Notes under the pieces: model-generated
The model's input: the letters and a program-made list of their open reading frames with translations, nothing else
Told to the model about the DNA's origin: nothing
Databases searched by the model: none
Part shown: positions 1 to 8,318 of the stretch, in pieces
How positions within the stretch are numbered: the first letter of the stretch is position 1
Layout of the letters: each line of letters opens with the position of its first letter
Program-made: the position numbers and the translations under genes
Source of the DNA: Bradyrhizobium guangxiense
GTDB taxonomy: Bacteria; Pseudomonadota; Alphaproteobacteria; Rhizobiales; Xanthobacteraceae
Assembly: GCF_004114915.1 (NCBI RefSeq)
Contig: NZ_CP022219.1
Span: 3,936,501 to 4,000,500, forward strand
Length of the DNA stretch: 64,000 nt
Reading direction: 5' to 3'

Positions 1-1
1 C

Positions 2-97
2 TATGTCGCGCGCGCCACCGGCCGCCCAGCGTTCGCCAAGGCGCATGCGGACCAGCTGGCGCATTTCGCCGCGGCGGATAAGGCGCGCGGGGTGTGA
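2..97 (+). CDS. C-terminal end of a glutathione S-transferase-like protein (partial)
   Basis: Only the last 31 codons and the TGA stop are in the window; the gene begins to the left. The visible residues include YVARATGRPAF followed by a helix rich in Ala, His and Asp. This resembles the end of the all-helical C-terminal domain of glutathione S-transferases, where a short ARPAF-like motif comes just before the final helix. Such enzymes conjugate glutathione to electrophiles in the cytoplasm. The family call rests on this short tail alone, so it is tentative; the reading frame has the high-GC third positions of the neighbouring genes. Confidence 0.5.
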   Translation, partial: YVARATGRPAFAKAHADQLAHFAAADKARGV

Positions 98-172
98 TGC
101 GCCTCACATAATCGACCCGCTGCCCGGCGTAGAGTTGCCGCCATCGGAACAAAGCCATTCGACAGGTGCCAC

Positions 173-325
173 ATGCTGCGCATCGAATATCTCAAGCGAC
201 AGATCGCCCGCGCCGAGCGGCTGGCCAAAGCCATCCTCGACCGGCACACCGCCGATCGGCTTCAGGCCTTCGCCGCCGAATGCCGCACCGAATTGTCGGA
301 GCTGACACTCAAGACCGCCGCGTGA
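173..325 (+). CDS. Small hypothetical protein, 50 residues
   Basis: An ATG preceded by AGGTG at suitable spacing opens a 50-codon frame ending in TGA. The product is predicted to be a single amphipathic helix: it starts MLRIEYLKRQ, is rich in Arg, Leu and Ala, and contains the pattern AERLAKAIL then RLQAFAAEC. There is no signal peptide or membrane segment. Third codon positions are strongly G/C, as expected for a real gene here. I recall many paralogous helical proteins of 45-65 residues with an R..RLA....D..TA.RL.A.A.E pattern in Bradyrhizobium, but I cannot confirm homology. Function unknown. Confidence 0.55.
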   Translation: MLRIEYLKRQIARAERLAKAILDRHTADRLQAFAAECRTELSELTLKTAA

Positions 326-340
326 GCGTGCCGGTGCGCG

Positions 341-688
341 TCAGACCAGCTTCAGCGGGGCATCGGCGACGACCCTGAGGTCAATGCTGCCGATCAACGC
401 CGCACGCCGCGCCTCTGCCGCACTGATGGCCTCGTCCGTCTGCCGCAGCGTCGAGACATTCGAGCCGAGCGAGACGATCCCTCCCAGCACCAGCGCAATC
501 GATCCGAGCGCGGCGGTCTGACCAAATCCGAACAGGCCAAGGATCGTCACGAGTAGCAGCACAGCCCCGCCGCCGATCGCGATCTTGGATGCCAGAATGT
601 ACTTCCGGCATCGTTCGGCGATCTCGGCGAGCCGCTCGATCCGATCTTCGATGTCGGAGATTTCGTCGATCGGATCGGCTTCGGTCAT
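341..688 (-). CDS. Hypothetical inner-membrane protein, 115 residues
   Basis: The protein starts with an acidic, probably coiled-coil segment (residues 1-30, rich in Asp, Glu and Ile). A hydrophobic stretch at about residues 36-80 follows, probably two closely spaced membrane helices with a glycine-rich turn. A cytoplasmic helical tail containing ETQTDEAISAAEARR-like heptads completes it. I recognise no named family. It is transcribed in the same direction as the downstream-lying carboxylase gene but is separated from it by about 100 bases holding a palindromic repeat, so a common transcript is uncertain. The start ATG at 688 gives an acidic N-terminus and is the only good start in the frame. 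Confidence 0.6.
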   Translation of the reverse strand: MTEADPIDEISDIEDRIERLAEIAERCRKYILASKIAIGGGAVLLLVTILGLFGFGQTAALGSIALVLGGIVSLGSNVSTLRQTDEAISAAEARRAALIGSIDLRVVADAPLKLV

Positions 689-710
689 GGGATCGAATCA
701 GCAGTAAGCG

Positions 711-783
711 GTAGCCCGCATGAGTAAAGCGACATGCGGGACCTCGGCAAAGACCCGGATGTCGCTCCGCTCATCCGGGCTAA
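711..783. repeat. Palindromic intergenic repeat with two stem-loops
   Basis: Two adjacent stem-loops are visible. CCCGCATG pairs with CATGCGGG across a 10-base loop, and CCCGGATG pairs with CATCCGGG across a similar loop. The unit begins and ends with GTAGCCC/GGGCTAA. It fills the gap between the hypothetical membrane protein and pccB. A related half-unit occurs near 2909-2930. The pattern resembles REP-type dispersed repeats that I associate with Bradyrhizobium intergenic regions. Confidence 0.65.
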
Positions 784-789
784 GCGTCC

Positions 790-2322
790 TCACAACGGCA
801 AATTGTCGTGCTTCTTCGCCGGCATTTCCGTTTTCTTGTCCTTCAGCATCGCCAGCGCCCGCGCGATGCGCTTGCGGGTCGAGTGCGGCATGATGACGTC
901 GTCGATATAGCCGCGCTCGGCGGCGATGAACGGCGACAGGAAGCGGTCTTCGTATTCCTTGGTGCGCGCGGCGATCTTGTCGGGGTCGCCGATGTCACTG
1001 CGGAAGATGATCTCGACCGCGCCCTTGGCGCCCATCACCGCGATCTGGGCGGTCGGCCAGGCGTAGTTCATGTCGGCGCCGATCTCCTTGGAGGCCATGA
1101 CGTCGAAGGCGCCGCCATAGGCCTTGCGGGTGATGACCGTGACCAGCGGCACGGTGCATTGCGAATAGGCGAACAGCAGTTTTGCGCCGTGCTTGATCAG
1201 GCCGCCATATTCCTGCGCGGTTCCAGGCAGGAAGCCCGGCACGTCGACGAAGGTCACGATCGGGATGTTGAAGGCGTCGCAGAAGCGGACGAAGCGCGCC
1301 GCCTTGCGCGAGGCGTCGCTGTCGAGCACGCCCGCCAGCACCATCGGCTGGTTGGCGACGAAGCCGACGGTGCGGCCCGCGATGCGGCCGAAGCCGGTGA
1401 CGATGTTCTTGGCGAAGGCTTCCGCGAGCTCGAAGAAGTCGCCCTCGTCCACGACCTTGAGGATCAATTCCTTCATGTCGTAGGGCTTGTTCGGATTGTC
1501 GGGGACCAGCGTGTCCAAGGACATGTCGACGCGGCCGATGTCGTCGAAGCTCGGCCATTCCGGCACGCCGTCGGTGTTGTTGGACGGCAGGAAGTCGATC
1601 AGGCGCCGCATCTGCAGCAGCGTCTCGACATCGTTCTCGAAGGCGCCGTCGGCGATCGAGGAGCGCGTCGCGTGCACCGAGGCACCGCCGAGCTCTTCCG
1701 CCGTGACGACCTCGTTGGTGACGGTCTTCACCACGTCGGGGCCGGTGACGAACATGTAGCTGGTGTTCTTCACCATGAAGATGAAGTCGGTCATGGCAGG
1801 CGAATAGACGTCGCCGCCGGCGCAGGGGCCCATGATGACGGAGATCTGCGGGATCACGCCGGAGGCGAGCACGTTGCGGCGGAACACGTAGGAATAGCCG
1901 GCGAGCGCGGCAACGCCCTCCTGGATGCGGGCGCCGCCCGCGTCATAGAGGCCGATGATGGGCGCCCTCGCCTTCATCGCCATGTCCTGCAACTTGGTGA
2001 TCTTCAGCGCGTGGGTCTCGGACAGCGAGCCGCCGAACACCGTGAAGTCCTTGGCGAACACAAAGGTCTTGCGGCCGTTGACGGTGCCCCAGCCGGTGAC
2101 GACGCCGTCGCCGGGTACCTTGGTCTTCTCCATGCCGAACTCGGTGGAGCGGTGCTCGACGAACATGTCGAACTCCTCGAACGATCCCTTGTCGAGCAAG
2201 AGCTCGATGCGCTCGCGCGCGGTCAGCTTGCCGCGGGCGTGCTGCGCCTCGATGCGCTTTTCGCCGCCGCCGAGCTTTGCGCCGGCACGACGATCTTCAA
2301 GGGCGTCCAGGATGTGCTTCAT
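790..2322 (-). CDS. pccB: Propionyl-CoA carboxylase beta subunit (carboxyltransferase)
   Basis: The protein has 510 residues, the usual length for PccB and related acyl-CoA carboxylase carboxyltransferase subunits. It transfers the carboxyl group from biotin to propionyl-CoA, giving methylmalonyl-CoA in propionate, odd-chain fatty acid and branched amino acid breakdown. The N-terminal crotonase-like domain carries GGARIQEGV (residues 129-137) and [12 protein letters not shown] (165-176). The C-terminal domain carries [11 protein letters not shown] near residue 405. These Gly-Gly-Ala/Gly motifs form the two oxyanion holes. No biotin carboxylase subunit (pccA) is next to it on the visible side. 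A close homologue acting on another acyl-CoA cannot be excluded. Confidence 0.93.
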   Translation of the reverse strand: MKHILDALEDRRAGAKLGGGEKRIEAQHARGKLTARERIELLLDKGSFEEFDMFVEHRSTEFGMEKTKVPGDGVVTGWGTVNGRKTFVFAKDFTVFGGSLSETHALKITKLQDMAMKARAPIIGLYDAGGARIQEGVAALAGYSYVFRRNVLASGVIPQISVIMGPCAGGDVYSPAMTDFIFMVKNTSYMFVTGPDVVKTVTNEVVTAEELGGASVHATRSSIADGAFENDVETLLQMRRLIDFLPSNNTDGVPEWPSFDDIGRVDMSLDTLVPDNPNKPYDMKELILKVVDEGDFFELAEAFAKNIVTGFGRIAGRTVGFVANQPMVLAGVLDSDASRKAARFVRFCDAFNIPIVTFVDVPGFLPGTAQEYGGLIKHGAKLLFAYSQCTVPLVTVITRKAYGGAFDVMASKEIGADMNYAWPTAQIAVMGAKGAVEIIFRSDIGDPDKIAARTKEYEDRFLSPFIAAERGYIDDVIMPHSTRKRIARALAMLKDKKTEMPAKKHDNLPL

Positions 2323-2471
2323 TTGCTCCCGCCAGTTCTTAACTAAGCCATGCTTGCCGGGGGTTCTAACACGGCATTTTGCAGACCGGGAAGCGGCTTT
2401 CGGCGCCGCAGGGCTGCCTTGACGCAGCGTGAAAGCGCAAGGAATTACAATGTTTTGCCTGGGAGGCCTAG

Positions 2472-2876
2472 ATGGACGAGCGAGCGACCGAAACAGGAGC
2501 TGCGACAGGTGGCGTCAGGACCCTGCTGCGCCTGGAGGGCCTGACCCTGTTCGCAGGCATGGTGATGCTCTACTGGGCCTGGGACGGCTCCTGGCTGGTG
2601 TTTGCCCTGCTGTTCTTCGTCCCCGATCTGAGCTTCCTCGCATACCTCGCCGACACGCGCTTCGGCGCGATGGTCTACAACGCCGCCCACAGCTACATGG
2701 CGCCGGTGACGCTGCTGACACTGGGCTTTGGCCTCGCCTCGCCGCTCACCCTGTCCATCGCCTTGATTTGGCTCGCCCATATCGGCATCGACCGGGCGCT
2801 GGGCTACGGGCTGAAATATTCCGCCGGGTTCGGCTTCACCCATCTGGGACGAATCGGCCGGCAGAAGGACGCCTGA
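2472..2876 (+). CDS. DUF4260 family membrane protein
   Basis: A 134-residue protein with a short polar N-terminus and about four hydrophobic segments (roughly residues 18-36, 38-55, 66-84 and 88-108). It ends with a [12 protein letters not shown] tail. The pattern [20 protein letters not shown], then AHSYMAP, then [14 protein letters not shown] is what I associate with the DUF4260 family of small membrane proteins of unknown function. The ATG at 2472 is preceded by GGGAGG about 7 bases upstream, a strong ribosome binding site. It diverges from pccB; the shared 149-base gap would hold both promoters. Function is unknown. Confidence 0.8.
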   Translation: MDERATETGAATGGVRTLLRLEGLTLFAGMVMLYWAWDGSWLVFALLFFVPDLSFLAYLADTRFGAMVYNAAHSYMAPVTLLTLGFGLASPLTLSIALIWLAHIGIDRALGYGLKYSAGFGFTHLGRIGRQKDA

Positions 2877-2908
2877 CGGTAGTGGCGGCCCGGCTTCGGC
2901 GGACGGGA

Positions 2909-2930
2909 TAGCCCGGATGGAGCGCAGCGT
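2909..2930. repeat. Half-unit of the TAGCCCGGATG repeat
   Basis: ATAGCCCGGATGGAGCGCAGCG matches the right-hand arm of the repeat at 711-783 in inverted form. No convincing second arm remains, so this may be a decayed copy. It lies in the 170-base gap after the DUF4260 gene. Confidence 0.35.
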
Positions 2931-3049
2931 CAGGCTGTTGACCGCGCCCGCCGATTCAGGCTTGCTTCAAGCTTACGATCAGGCGCCGAGTGTTGCGTGA
3001 GCCCAGTCGGTACGGCGGCGGTCATCACGTCTGGCTGCAAGCATCACTC

Positions 3050-3646
3050 ATGTCCGCGACGGTCGTCCCCCTGCCGCCGAAGTCATCGTCCGAAACCACC
3101 GATTTCCTGCGGCGGATGGCCAGCATGGTGTCGGGGCGGAATGGCGAGATGCTGCTGCGCGCCGCGAAGCTGATCGAGTCGCTGGCACAGCGGGCGATGT
3201 CGGCCGAGCGGCTGTATCACGAGCAGCAGATCGAAGGCACGCGCAACTCCGAGCTGCGCGAGGTCGCCGAGCGCGCCGCAGATGCCATGGCCGGCAAGAT
3301 CGAGCTGCTGCGGGCGCAGCTCGCCGAGGTCACGGCAGCAGCCGCGGCCGAGCGCGCCGCCTTCGACGCCGAGCGCGGCAAGCTGATCGGCCTGATGCAG
3401 AATGCCGAGAGCCATATCGGCAACCTCACCAGCGAGCTGGACAGCTTGCGCGCCTCCGTCGACAGTTTCAACGAGACCGTGGTCTCCGTGCCGATCGAGG
3501 TGCTGCGGCTGGCGCGGACGCAGTTCGACTTTCTCTCGGCCGGCTTTGCCCGCAAGGGCGACGTGATCTCGCAGGCCATGAGCGAGATCGGCGGCTTTGC
3601 GATCGAGCAGGCGCTGACGGCGAAGAAGACTACCGACAAGGCCTGA
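3050..3646 (+). CDS. Hypothetical coiled-coil protein, 198 residues
   Basis: The chosen ATG gives MSATVVPLPPK. An in-frame upstream start at 2990 would add 20 poorly coding residues and is less likely. Residues 15-60 form a helical segment containing FLRRMASMVSGRNGEMLL. Residues 45-145 are a long coiled coil rich in Ala, Glu and Arg. The last 50 residues contain VPIEVLRLARTQFDFLSAGFARKGD. There is no signal peptide or membrane segment. I do not recognise a named domain; a structural or cytoskeletal-like role is possible but unsupported. It is probably monocistronic, because the next gene has its own promoter. Confidence 0.65.
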   Translation: MSATVVPLPPKSSSETTDFLRRMASMVSGRNGEMLLRAAKLIESLAQRAMSAERLYHEQQIEGTRNSELREVAERAADAMAGKIELLRAQLAEVTAAAAAERAAFDAERGKLIGLMQNAESHIGNLTSELDSLRASVDSFNETVVSVPIEVLRLARTQFDFLSAGFARKGDVISQAMSEIGGFAIEQALTAKKTTDKA

Positions 3647-3663
3647 GGCCGAGCCGCGACAAA

Positions 3664-3692
3664 TTGACAGCACTCCGGCACGTTGTTCTACT
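3664..3692 (+). promoter_or_regulatory. Sigma-70-type promoter for the dienelactone hydrolase gene
   Basis: A perfect -35 TTGACA (3664-3669) is followed by a 17-base spacer and a -10 TCTACT (3687-3692, four of six consensus bases). A GGGAGG ribosome binding site precedes the ATG at 3717. The predicted transcription start is near 3699. Confidence 0.7.
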
Positions 3693-3716
3693 GAAAAAAA
3701 CATCAGGGAGGATCCG

Positions 3717-4708
3717 ATGCCGACGGCATTCCGCGCCGCCATGGCGCTCATTGCACTCTGCGCTTCCACCGTGCTCGCCCATGCGCAGTCCCTGCCCAGG
3801 GAAGTCGCCACCCGCGCCGAGATCTATCCGATCCCCTCCCTCACCCTCTCCGACCAGCAATTCCTCAGCGGCGATGCCGCCGCCGGTCGGCCGGTGACGG
3901 TGGCCGGCGAACTCCGCGTCGCGCAAGGCACCGGCAAGCTCCCCGTCGTGGTGCTGATGCACGGCTCGAGCGGCGTCGGCGCCACCACCGAAGCCTGGGT
4001 GCACGCCTTCAACGCCATGGGCATCTCGACCTTCGTGATCGATGGATTCACCGGCCGCGGGCTGACGGTGGTCGGGCCGAACCAGGCCCTGCTCGGTCGA
4101 CTCAACCTGATCGTGGACATCTACCGCTCCCTGGAGATCCTGGCGAAACATCCACGCGTCGACCCTGATCGCATCGTGCTGATGGGCTTTTCCCGCGGCG
4201 GACAGGCGACGCTCTATGCGAGCCTCGACCGCTTCAACAAGCTCTGGAACAAGTCAGGCATCCAGTTCGCGGCCTATATCCCGTTCTATCCGGACTGCTC
4301 GACGACGTATCGGAGCGACAACGAGGTCGCGCACGACCGATCCGCATCTTCCACGGCTCGCCCGACGACTATAATCCTGTGAAGAGCTGCAAGGCCTTCG
4401 TCGAACGGCTCAAGACGGCCGGGCGCGACGTGGTACTGACCGAATACCCCGACAGCGCGCACGGGTTTGACAGCGGCCTGCTCGGCGTCGGCACCGTGGC
4501 CGTATCAGCCAACGCGCAGACCGTGCGCAGCTGCAAGATCAGGGAAGGTGATGGCGGCGTGCTGATGAATGGTGATACCAACGCCCCCTTCACCTACAAG
4601 GATTCCTGCGTCGAGCTGAACCCGCATGTCGGCGGCAATCCAACGACGGCGGCGGAGTCGCGCAAGGCGGTGGTGGAGTTCCTGCAGGCGCTGTTCAAGC
4701 TGGGCTGA
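3717..4708 (+). pseudogene. Dienelactone hydrolase family protein, exported, split by a one-base frameshift
   Basis: Frame 3717-4382 begins with a signal peptide (MPTAFRAAMALIALCASTVLAHAQ). It encodes an alpha/beta hydrolase with the HGSSG oxyanion region and the nucleophile elbow GFSRG, so the nucleophile is Ser. Near 4331-4340 the family reading jumps to another frame: the first frame becomes HDRSASSTARP and soon ends, while the shifted frame continues RPIRIFHGSPDDYNP, supplying the catalytic Asp. The C-terminal half then runs to 4708 and includes the catalytic His (DSAHGF). The change equals loss of one base. Restored, the product is about 330 residues, a normal length. It could be a true pseudogene or a sequencing error. 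Confidence 0.8.
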
Positions 4709-4755
4709 GAGGCAGCCGGGGCCTGCATGGGTTCGAGGATGGCCGCAAGCTCCTA

Positions 4756-5412
4756 TCACGGCTCACCCGGCTTGAACGGCTCCTGCTTGTCCGGCGGCAC
4801 GGTCTCCTCGGCCATCGCCAGCAGCATCGCCACCATCACGTAGTTGCCGGCGACCGCGGTCAAATCGACGATCTGCTGGTCGTTGAACACCTCCTTCGCC
4901 CGCGCATAGGTCTCGTCGGAAACCTTCTTGGTTGTGGTGAGCTCGGTGACGAAATCGTAGACCGCCGCCTCGTCCTCGGCCATCTTCGACGGCCGCTTGT
5001 TGGCCTTCAGCTCCGCGATGATGTCGGCCGACAAGCCTGCCTTGGCCGCCAGCGGCGCATGCGCAAACCACTCCACCTGAGAACGCCACTGCCGCCCGAT
5101 GATCAGGATCGCAAACTCGTTGAGCTTGATCGGGACCGAGGTCTCCCAGCGCAGATAATGGAACAGGTCGAACAGGCGCTGGCCCAGCACCGGGCTGCGG
5201 ATCATCGGATTGTAGGGACCGCCGATGCCGACACTCGACACCTTCATGATCTGCTCGCCGAGCGGCTTCTGCTTGGCATCGAGCTGATCCATGGTGAGCT
5301 GCGGAAAACGCGGCTCCTTGCTGGTGGCGGGGCCGGCGAACATTGTTGCGGCGAGCCAGCCGCCGGCTGCGGCAAGCATGAGCGACGAGAGCCAGAGTGG
5401 CGTTGAGTTCAT
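4756..5412 (-). CDS. Carboxymuconolactone decarboxylase (CMD/AhpD-like) family protein with signal peptide
   Basis: A 218-residue protein whose first 32 residues look like a signal peptide or N-terminal anchor (LWLSSLMLAAAGGWLAATMFAGPA). The rest is an all-helical CMD domain containing LNEFAILIIGRQWRSQVEWFAHAPLA, the segment that in this family carries the general base and a His. The CxxC pair of the AhpD peroxidase branch is absent (EW-F-H instead), so peroxidase activity is unlikely. It lies convergent to the dienelactone hydrolase gene, whose family acts close to CMD enzymes in aromatic breakdown. That context suggests, but does not prove, a catabolic link. Confidence 0.8.
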   Translation of the reverse strand: MNSTPLWLSSLMLAAAGGWLAATMFAGPATSKEPRFPQLTMDQLDAKQKPLGEQIMKVSSVGIGGPYNPMIRSPVLGQRLFDLFHYLRWETSVPIKLNEFAILIIGRQWRSQVEWFAHAPLAAKAGLSADIIAELKANKRPSKMAEDEAAVYDFVTELTTTKKVSDETYARAKEVFNDQQIVDLTAVAGNYVMVAMLLAMAEETVPPDKQEPFKPGEP

Positions 5413-5478
5413 CGTGATCCTCCCGGTTTTCTTTCTTGGCCGGGAGGATGCTAATCGAGCGCCGCCGGCGCGGCAGCG

Positions 5479-6348
5479 CTAGATCGCGCCGATATCGGCA
5501 AGGCAGGCTTGCGTCAGCGTCATGCGCTCGCCGATGAGACGCGGCTCCTTGCAATCCATGTTGAGGGCGAACACGGTATGCGCCTCGCCCTTCTCGGCCC
5601 AGCCGACCATCCAGCCGAGCGACGGCTCGCCGCGCTCGGCACCGAGCAGGCCCGACTTGGCGCGGATGACGCTGTCGCCCACCTTGGTCACCGGCAGGAT
5701 GTCGGCGACGAGGTCCTGGCTGCGTTTGGAAACCGGCAGCGCGCGGCGGCGCAATCGGTCGATGAAATCGATCTGCTCGACCGGATCGATGCGCAAGGCC
5801 CCGGTGAGCCAGAACTGGTCGATGCCGCCGCCGATGTCGCGATTGCCATAGTCGAACTCGTCGACATATTTCTGCATGCGCTCTTGGCCGATGCGGCGCG
5901 CGATCTCCTGGTAGACCGGCACTGCGCTGACCGCGATGGCGCTGCGCAGCGTGTGATCCTTGTTCCAAACCTCGATCGGACGCTTGACGCCGTCCCAGGC
6001 AAACACGTCCTTGTCGGGGTCAGCGACCACGCCGGTCTCGAGCGCGATCAGCGAGTTCGAAATCTTGAAGGTCGAGGCCGGCAGCTTCCCCTCGCCCGAG
6101 CGCTCCTTGTCGCTGGCGACGACCAGATAGTCCTCGACCTTGTAGCCGACGAAGGTGCCGGATGTGCCGAGATCGGCGAAGCGTTTTGCCAGGCTGTCGC
6201 GAATTTCATTTCGTGGCGGCGCGACATGGGCGAATGCGCGCTGCGGCATGGTGGCGGCTGCGGCGAGAAGGCCGAGGGTGGAGCGGCGGGTCAGCAAGCG
6301 GGATGTCCGTTGAGCGATGGAGGTGGCGCGACCATGCAGCCGCTCCAT
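5479..6348 (-). CDS. Class D (OXA-type) beta-lactamase, predicted Tat-exported
   Basis: A 289-residue serine beta-lactamase-like protein with the class D motifs in order: STFK (residues 92-95, nucleophile Ser92 and the normally carboxylated Lys95), SAV (141-143), YGN (167-169), Trp180 in the omega region, and KSG (231-233) where many OXA enzymes have KTG. The N-terminus carries a twin-arginine RRSTLG followed by a hydrophobic stretch and an AFA-like cleavage site, so export through Tat is likely. It would hydrolyse penicillins in the periplasm. An intrinsic chromosomal enzyme is more likely than an acquired one, because base composition matches its neighbours and no mobile element is near. 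Confidence 0.9.
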   Translation of the reverse strand: MERLHGRATSIAQRTSRLLTRRSTLGLLAAAATMPQRAFAHVAPPRNEIRDSLAKRFADLGTSGTFVGYKVEDYLVVASDKERSGEGKLPASTFKISNSLIALETGVVADPDKDVFAWDGVKRPIEVWNKDHTLRSAIAVSAVPVYQEIARRIGQERMQKYVDEFDYGNRDIGGGIDQFWLTGALRIDPVEQIDFIDRLRRRALPVSKRSQDLVADILPVTKVGDSVIRAKSGLLGAERGEPSLGWMVGWAEKGEAHTVFALNMDCKEPRLIGERMTLTQACLADIGAI

Positions 6349-6399
6349 GGTGAAACGATGACGGGTTAAATCTCGAGGTCTATTCGAAAAACCGCTGCT

Positions 6400-6663
6400 C
6401 TACCGCCCCCGGCCCGACAGCCGCAGCACGAACACCAGGACTTCCGCGACGGCCTTGTAGAGATCGGGCGGGATCTCGTCGCCGAGCTCGACCTTGGACA
6501 GCGCACCGGCCAAGACCTCGTTCTCCTCGATCGGGATGTCATGGGCCTTGGCGATCTCGACGATCTTTTCGCCGATCGTGCCCTTGCCCTTGGCGACGAC
6601 GACCGGCGCGCCCGAGCCCTTTTCGTAATGCAGCGCGATCGCAAGCTTGGAGGGGTCGCTCAT
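6400..6663 (-). CDS. FlhB C-terminal-like export switch protein (FlhX type)
   Basis: This 87-residue protein aligns by eye with only the cytoplasmic C-terminal part of FlhB/YscU that follows the NPTH autocleavage site. It starts [12 protein letters not shown], continues with [22 protein letters not shown], and ends with [24 protein letters not shown]. The FlhB membrane domain and the NPTH motif are absent (DPSK stands in its place). Such stand-alone copies are known as FlhX or EscU/YscU/HrcU-family proteins. Its ATG overlaps the stop of the fliK-like gene by four bases (ATGA), so the two are translationally coupled, which fits the known interaction of FliK with FlhB-C during the export switch. 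Confidence 0.85.
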   Translation of the reverse strand: MSDPSKLAIALHYEKGSGAPVVVAKGKGTIGEKIVEIAKAHDIPIEENEVLAGALSKVELGDEIPPDLYKAVAEVLVFVLRLSGRGR

Positions 6664-8261
6664 GTGGCGCGATCCAGAAAGTGGCCGGCGCGCGCCGGTG
6701 CCGGTTGCGGCGGCGTGCCCTCGCGGACCATGATGTCGCCGGGCTTGAGCTCGGCCCGTGTCAGCGCCTGATTGAGCTCTCCGATGCCGGCGCGGAGCTG
6801 CTGCACCGTCGCCGGCCGCTCCGCCCACATCCGCACGAACGTCTTGTCGCCGCTCAGCGTGATCAGCGCGTGGACCGGGCCCGCCGGCTCGACATTGAGC
6901 GAGAAGCGCGCGCGCCAGGCGCGCCTGGCGGGATCTTCTGACTCATGGCCGCCGTCGCGCGAGATCTCGAATTGCGCCATCGCGGTGCCTTGCGGCGTTG
7001 CAAAGGGAATCTCGAAATTCCACTGCGGCACCGTGGGATCGACGCGATGACCGCTGGCGTCAGTGCGATCGGGAAGCGATGCGACCTGGAGCAAGGTCTG
7101 CCGCGCGATCGCGGCATCGGTATCGTCGAGCAGGCGATGCACGGTCGCAGAGAGCGGCGCATCCGGTGCGAGCGACGGCGAGACGATGGACTGCGCCGAT
7201 GGCAGCGCGCCACGAAATGGCGGCGGTGTCGCCCGCGCCGCGGCCTCGAAGATATGGCTATCGGGCACGGCCTCGTTGGAGCCCGGGACATTGCCGGTGA
7301 GACGCGGCAGGTTCTGCGTGACCTCCCGCAGCAGGCTCGCGGCGAGACCCGCGGACATGATCCGCGACATCGCCGTTTGCGGCGCGTCGGCCGTCATGTC
7401 GGCGAGCACCGCGGCTGCGAGATTGGCACCGCGCGGCATTTGCGGCTGTTGCGCGGTTTCGGCTGCGATCGACGGCGGCACGGCCTGCGCGGCCTGATTT
7501 GCCGGCTGAGCCGGCGCGGGGGCGATGCTGGCCGGAGGCGCGGCGGCTTGCGCCTGCGGCGCCGCGGCCTCGAGCGTGACCAAGGCCTGGCGCAGCACCA
7601 GCAGTGCCGCCTTCAGGTCGGGCATCGTGCCGGAGGGCGGCGTCGCGCCGGTGGCCAGCGAGGCCTCGAGGAACAAGCCGGATTTCTGGAATGCGGACTC
7701 GATGTCGGCACCGTCGAGCCCGGAATCGAGCGGCGTCTGCTGCGCCAGCACATCCAGCACCGCCTGCTTCAGGCCCGCGGGCAGATTGCTGCCGGTGACG
7801 ACGGACGCCAGGTTGGCGAACAGCGGTGCCTGACTGCCCTGCTTTGTCACGGCCTCGGCCGAGGCGGTGGTGACAACCGCCTGCTCCGCCGGCGTCAGCG
7901 CATTGCGTGCCGCGCTCGCCGCGGGCGCAAGCGGCGGGCTCTCCACCAGCGAGGCCGCACGCGGCGTCAGTGTGATCTGATCGCTGGCCGCCTCGCCTGC
8001 GCCGTTCAGCACGGCGAGCCGGATGGTGCCGTCATTCTGCGACACCGCGAGCTGCAGATTCTGCCCCGGTGTCAGCGCCACTTCCGACATCACGTCCATC
8101 GACAAATTGGCGATCGCAATCCGCACCAGATTGTCGGCCATCACGCTGACGACTCGTGCGTCCACGACGCTGCCGGCCTGAAGCACGAGGTCGGGCGTCG
8201 TCGCATCAGCCGCGCGGCTGGCGGCACTGACGGGAACGATGGAAGTGACCGGCGTCGGCAT
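6660..8261 (-). CDS. FliK-like hook-length control family protein
   Basis: A 533-residue protein from ATG at 8261 (MPTPVTS; an in-frame start ten codons upstream is less likely). Residues 1-340 are low-complexity and rich in Ala, Pro and Gln, typical of secreted FliK-type rulers. The last 140 residues form a folded Flg_hook-like domain containing [21 protein letters not shown] and [19 protein letters not shown]. FliK measures hook length and switches flagellar export by contacting FlhB. No other flagellar genes are nearby, so this orphan pair may serve a second flagellar system encoded elsewhere or another export function. Confidence 0.75.
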   Translation of the reverse strand: MPTPVTSIVPVSAASRAADATTPDLVLQAGSVVDARVVSVMADNLVRIAIANLSMDVMSEVALTPGQNLQLAVSQNDGTIRLAVLNGAGEAASDQITLTPRAASLVESPPLAPAASAARNALTPAEQAVVTTASAEAVTKQGSQAPLFANLASVVTGSNLPAGLKQAVLDVLAQQTPLDSGLDGADIESAFQKSGLFLEASLATGATPPSGTMPDLKAALLVLRQALVTLEAAAPQAQAAAPPASIAPAPAQPANQAAQAVPPSIAAETAQQPQMPRGANLAAAVLADMTADAPQTAMSRIMSAGLAASLLREVTQNLPRLTGNVPGSNEAVPDSHIFEAAARATPPPFRGALPSAQSIVSPSLAPDAPLSATVHRLLDDTDAAIARQTLLQVASLPDRTDASGHRVDPTVPQWNFEIPFATPQGTAMAQFEISRDGGHESEDPARRAWRARFSLNVEPAGPVHALITLSGDKTFVRMWAERPATVQQLRAGIGELNQALTRAELKPGDIMVREGTPPQPAPARAGHFLDRAT

Positions 8262-8318
8262 CTCAGGGAGCCCAGGGAAGCATGCCCCCACCCTAACGCC
8301 TGCGTCGTAAACCTCTCG

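Noticed and set aside
808..2346. A 512-codon plus-strand frame opposite pccB
   Set aside because: Antisense shadow; the product is low-complexity and has no recognisable motif, while the minus strand encodes full PccB.
6663..6828. N-terminal extension of the FlhX-like protein
   Set aside because: The added residues are Arg/Gly-rich and overlap the fliK-like gene; the ATG at 6663 starts exactly where FlhB-C homology begins.
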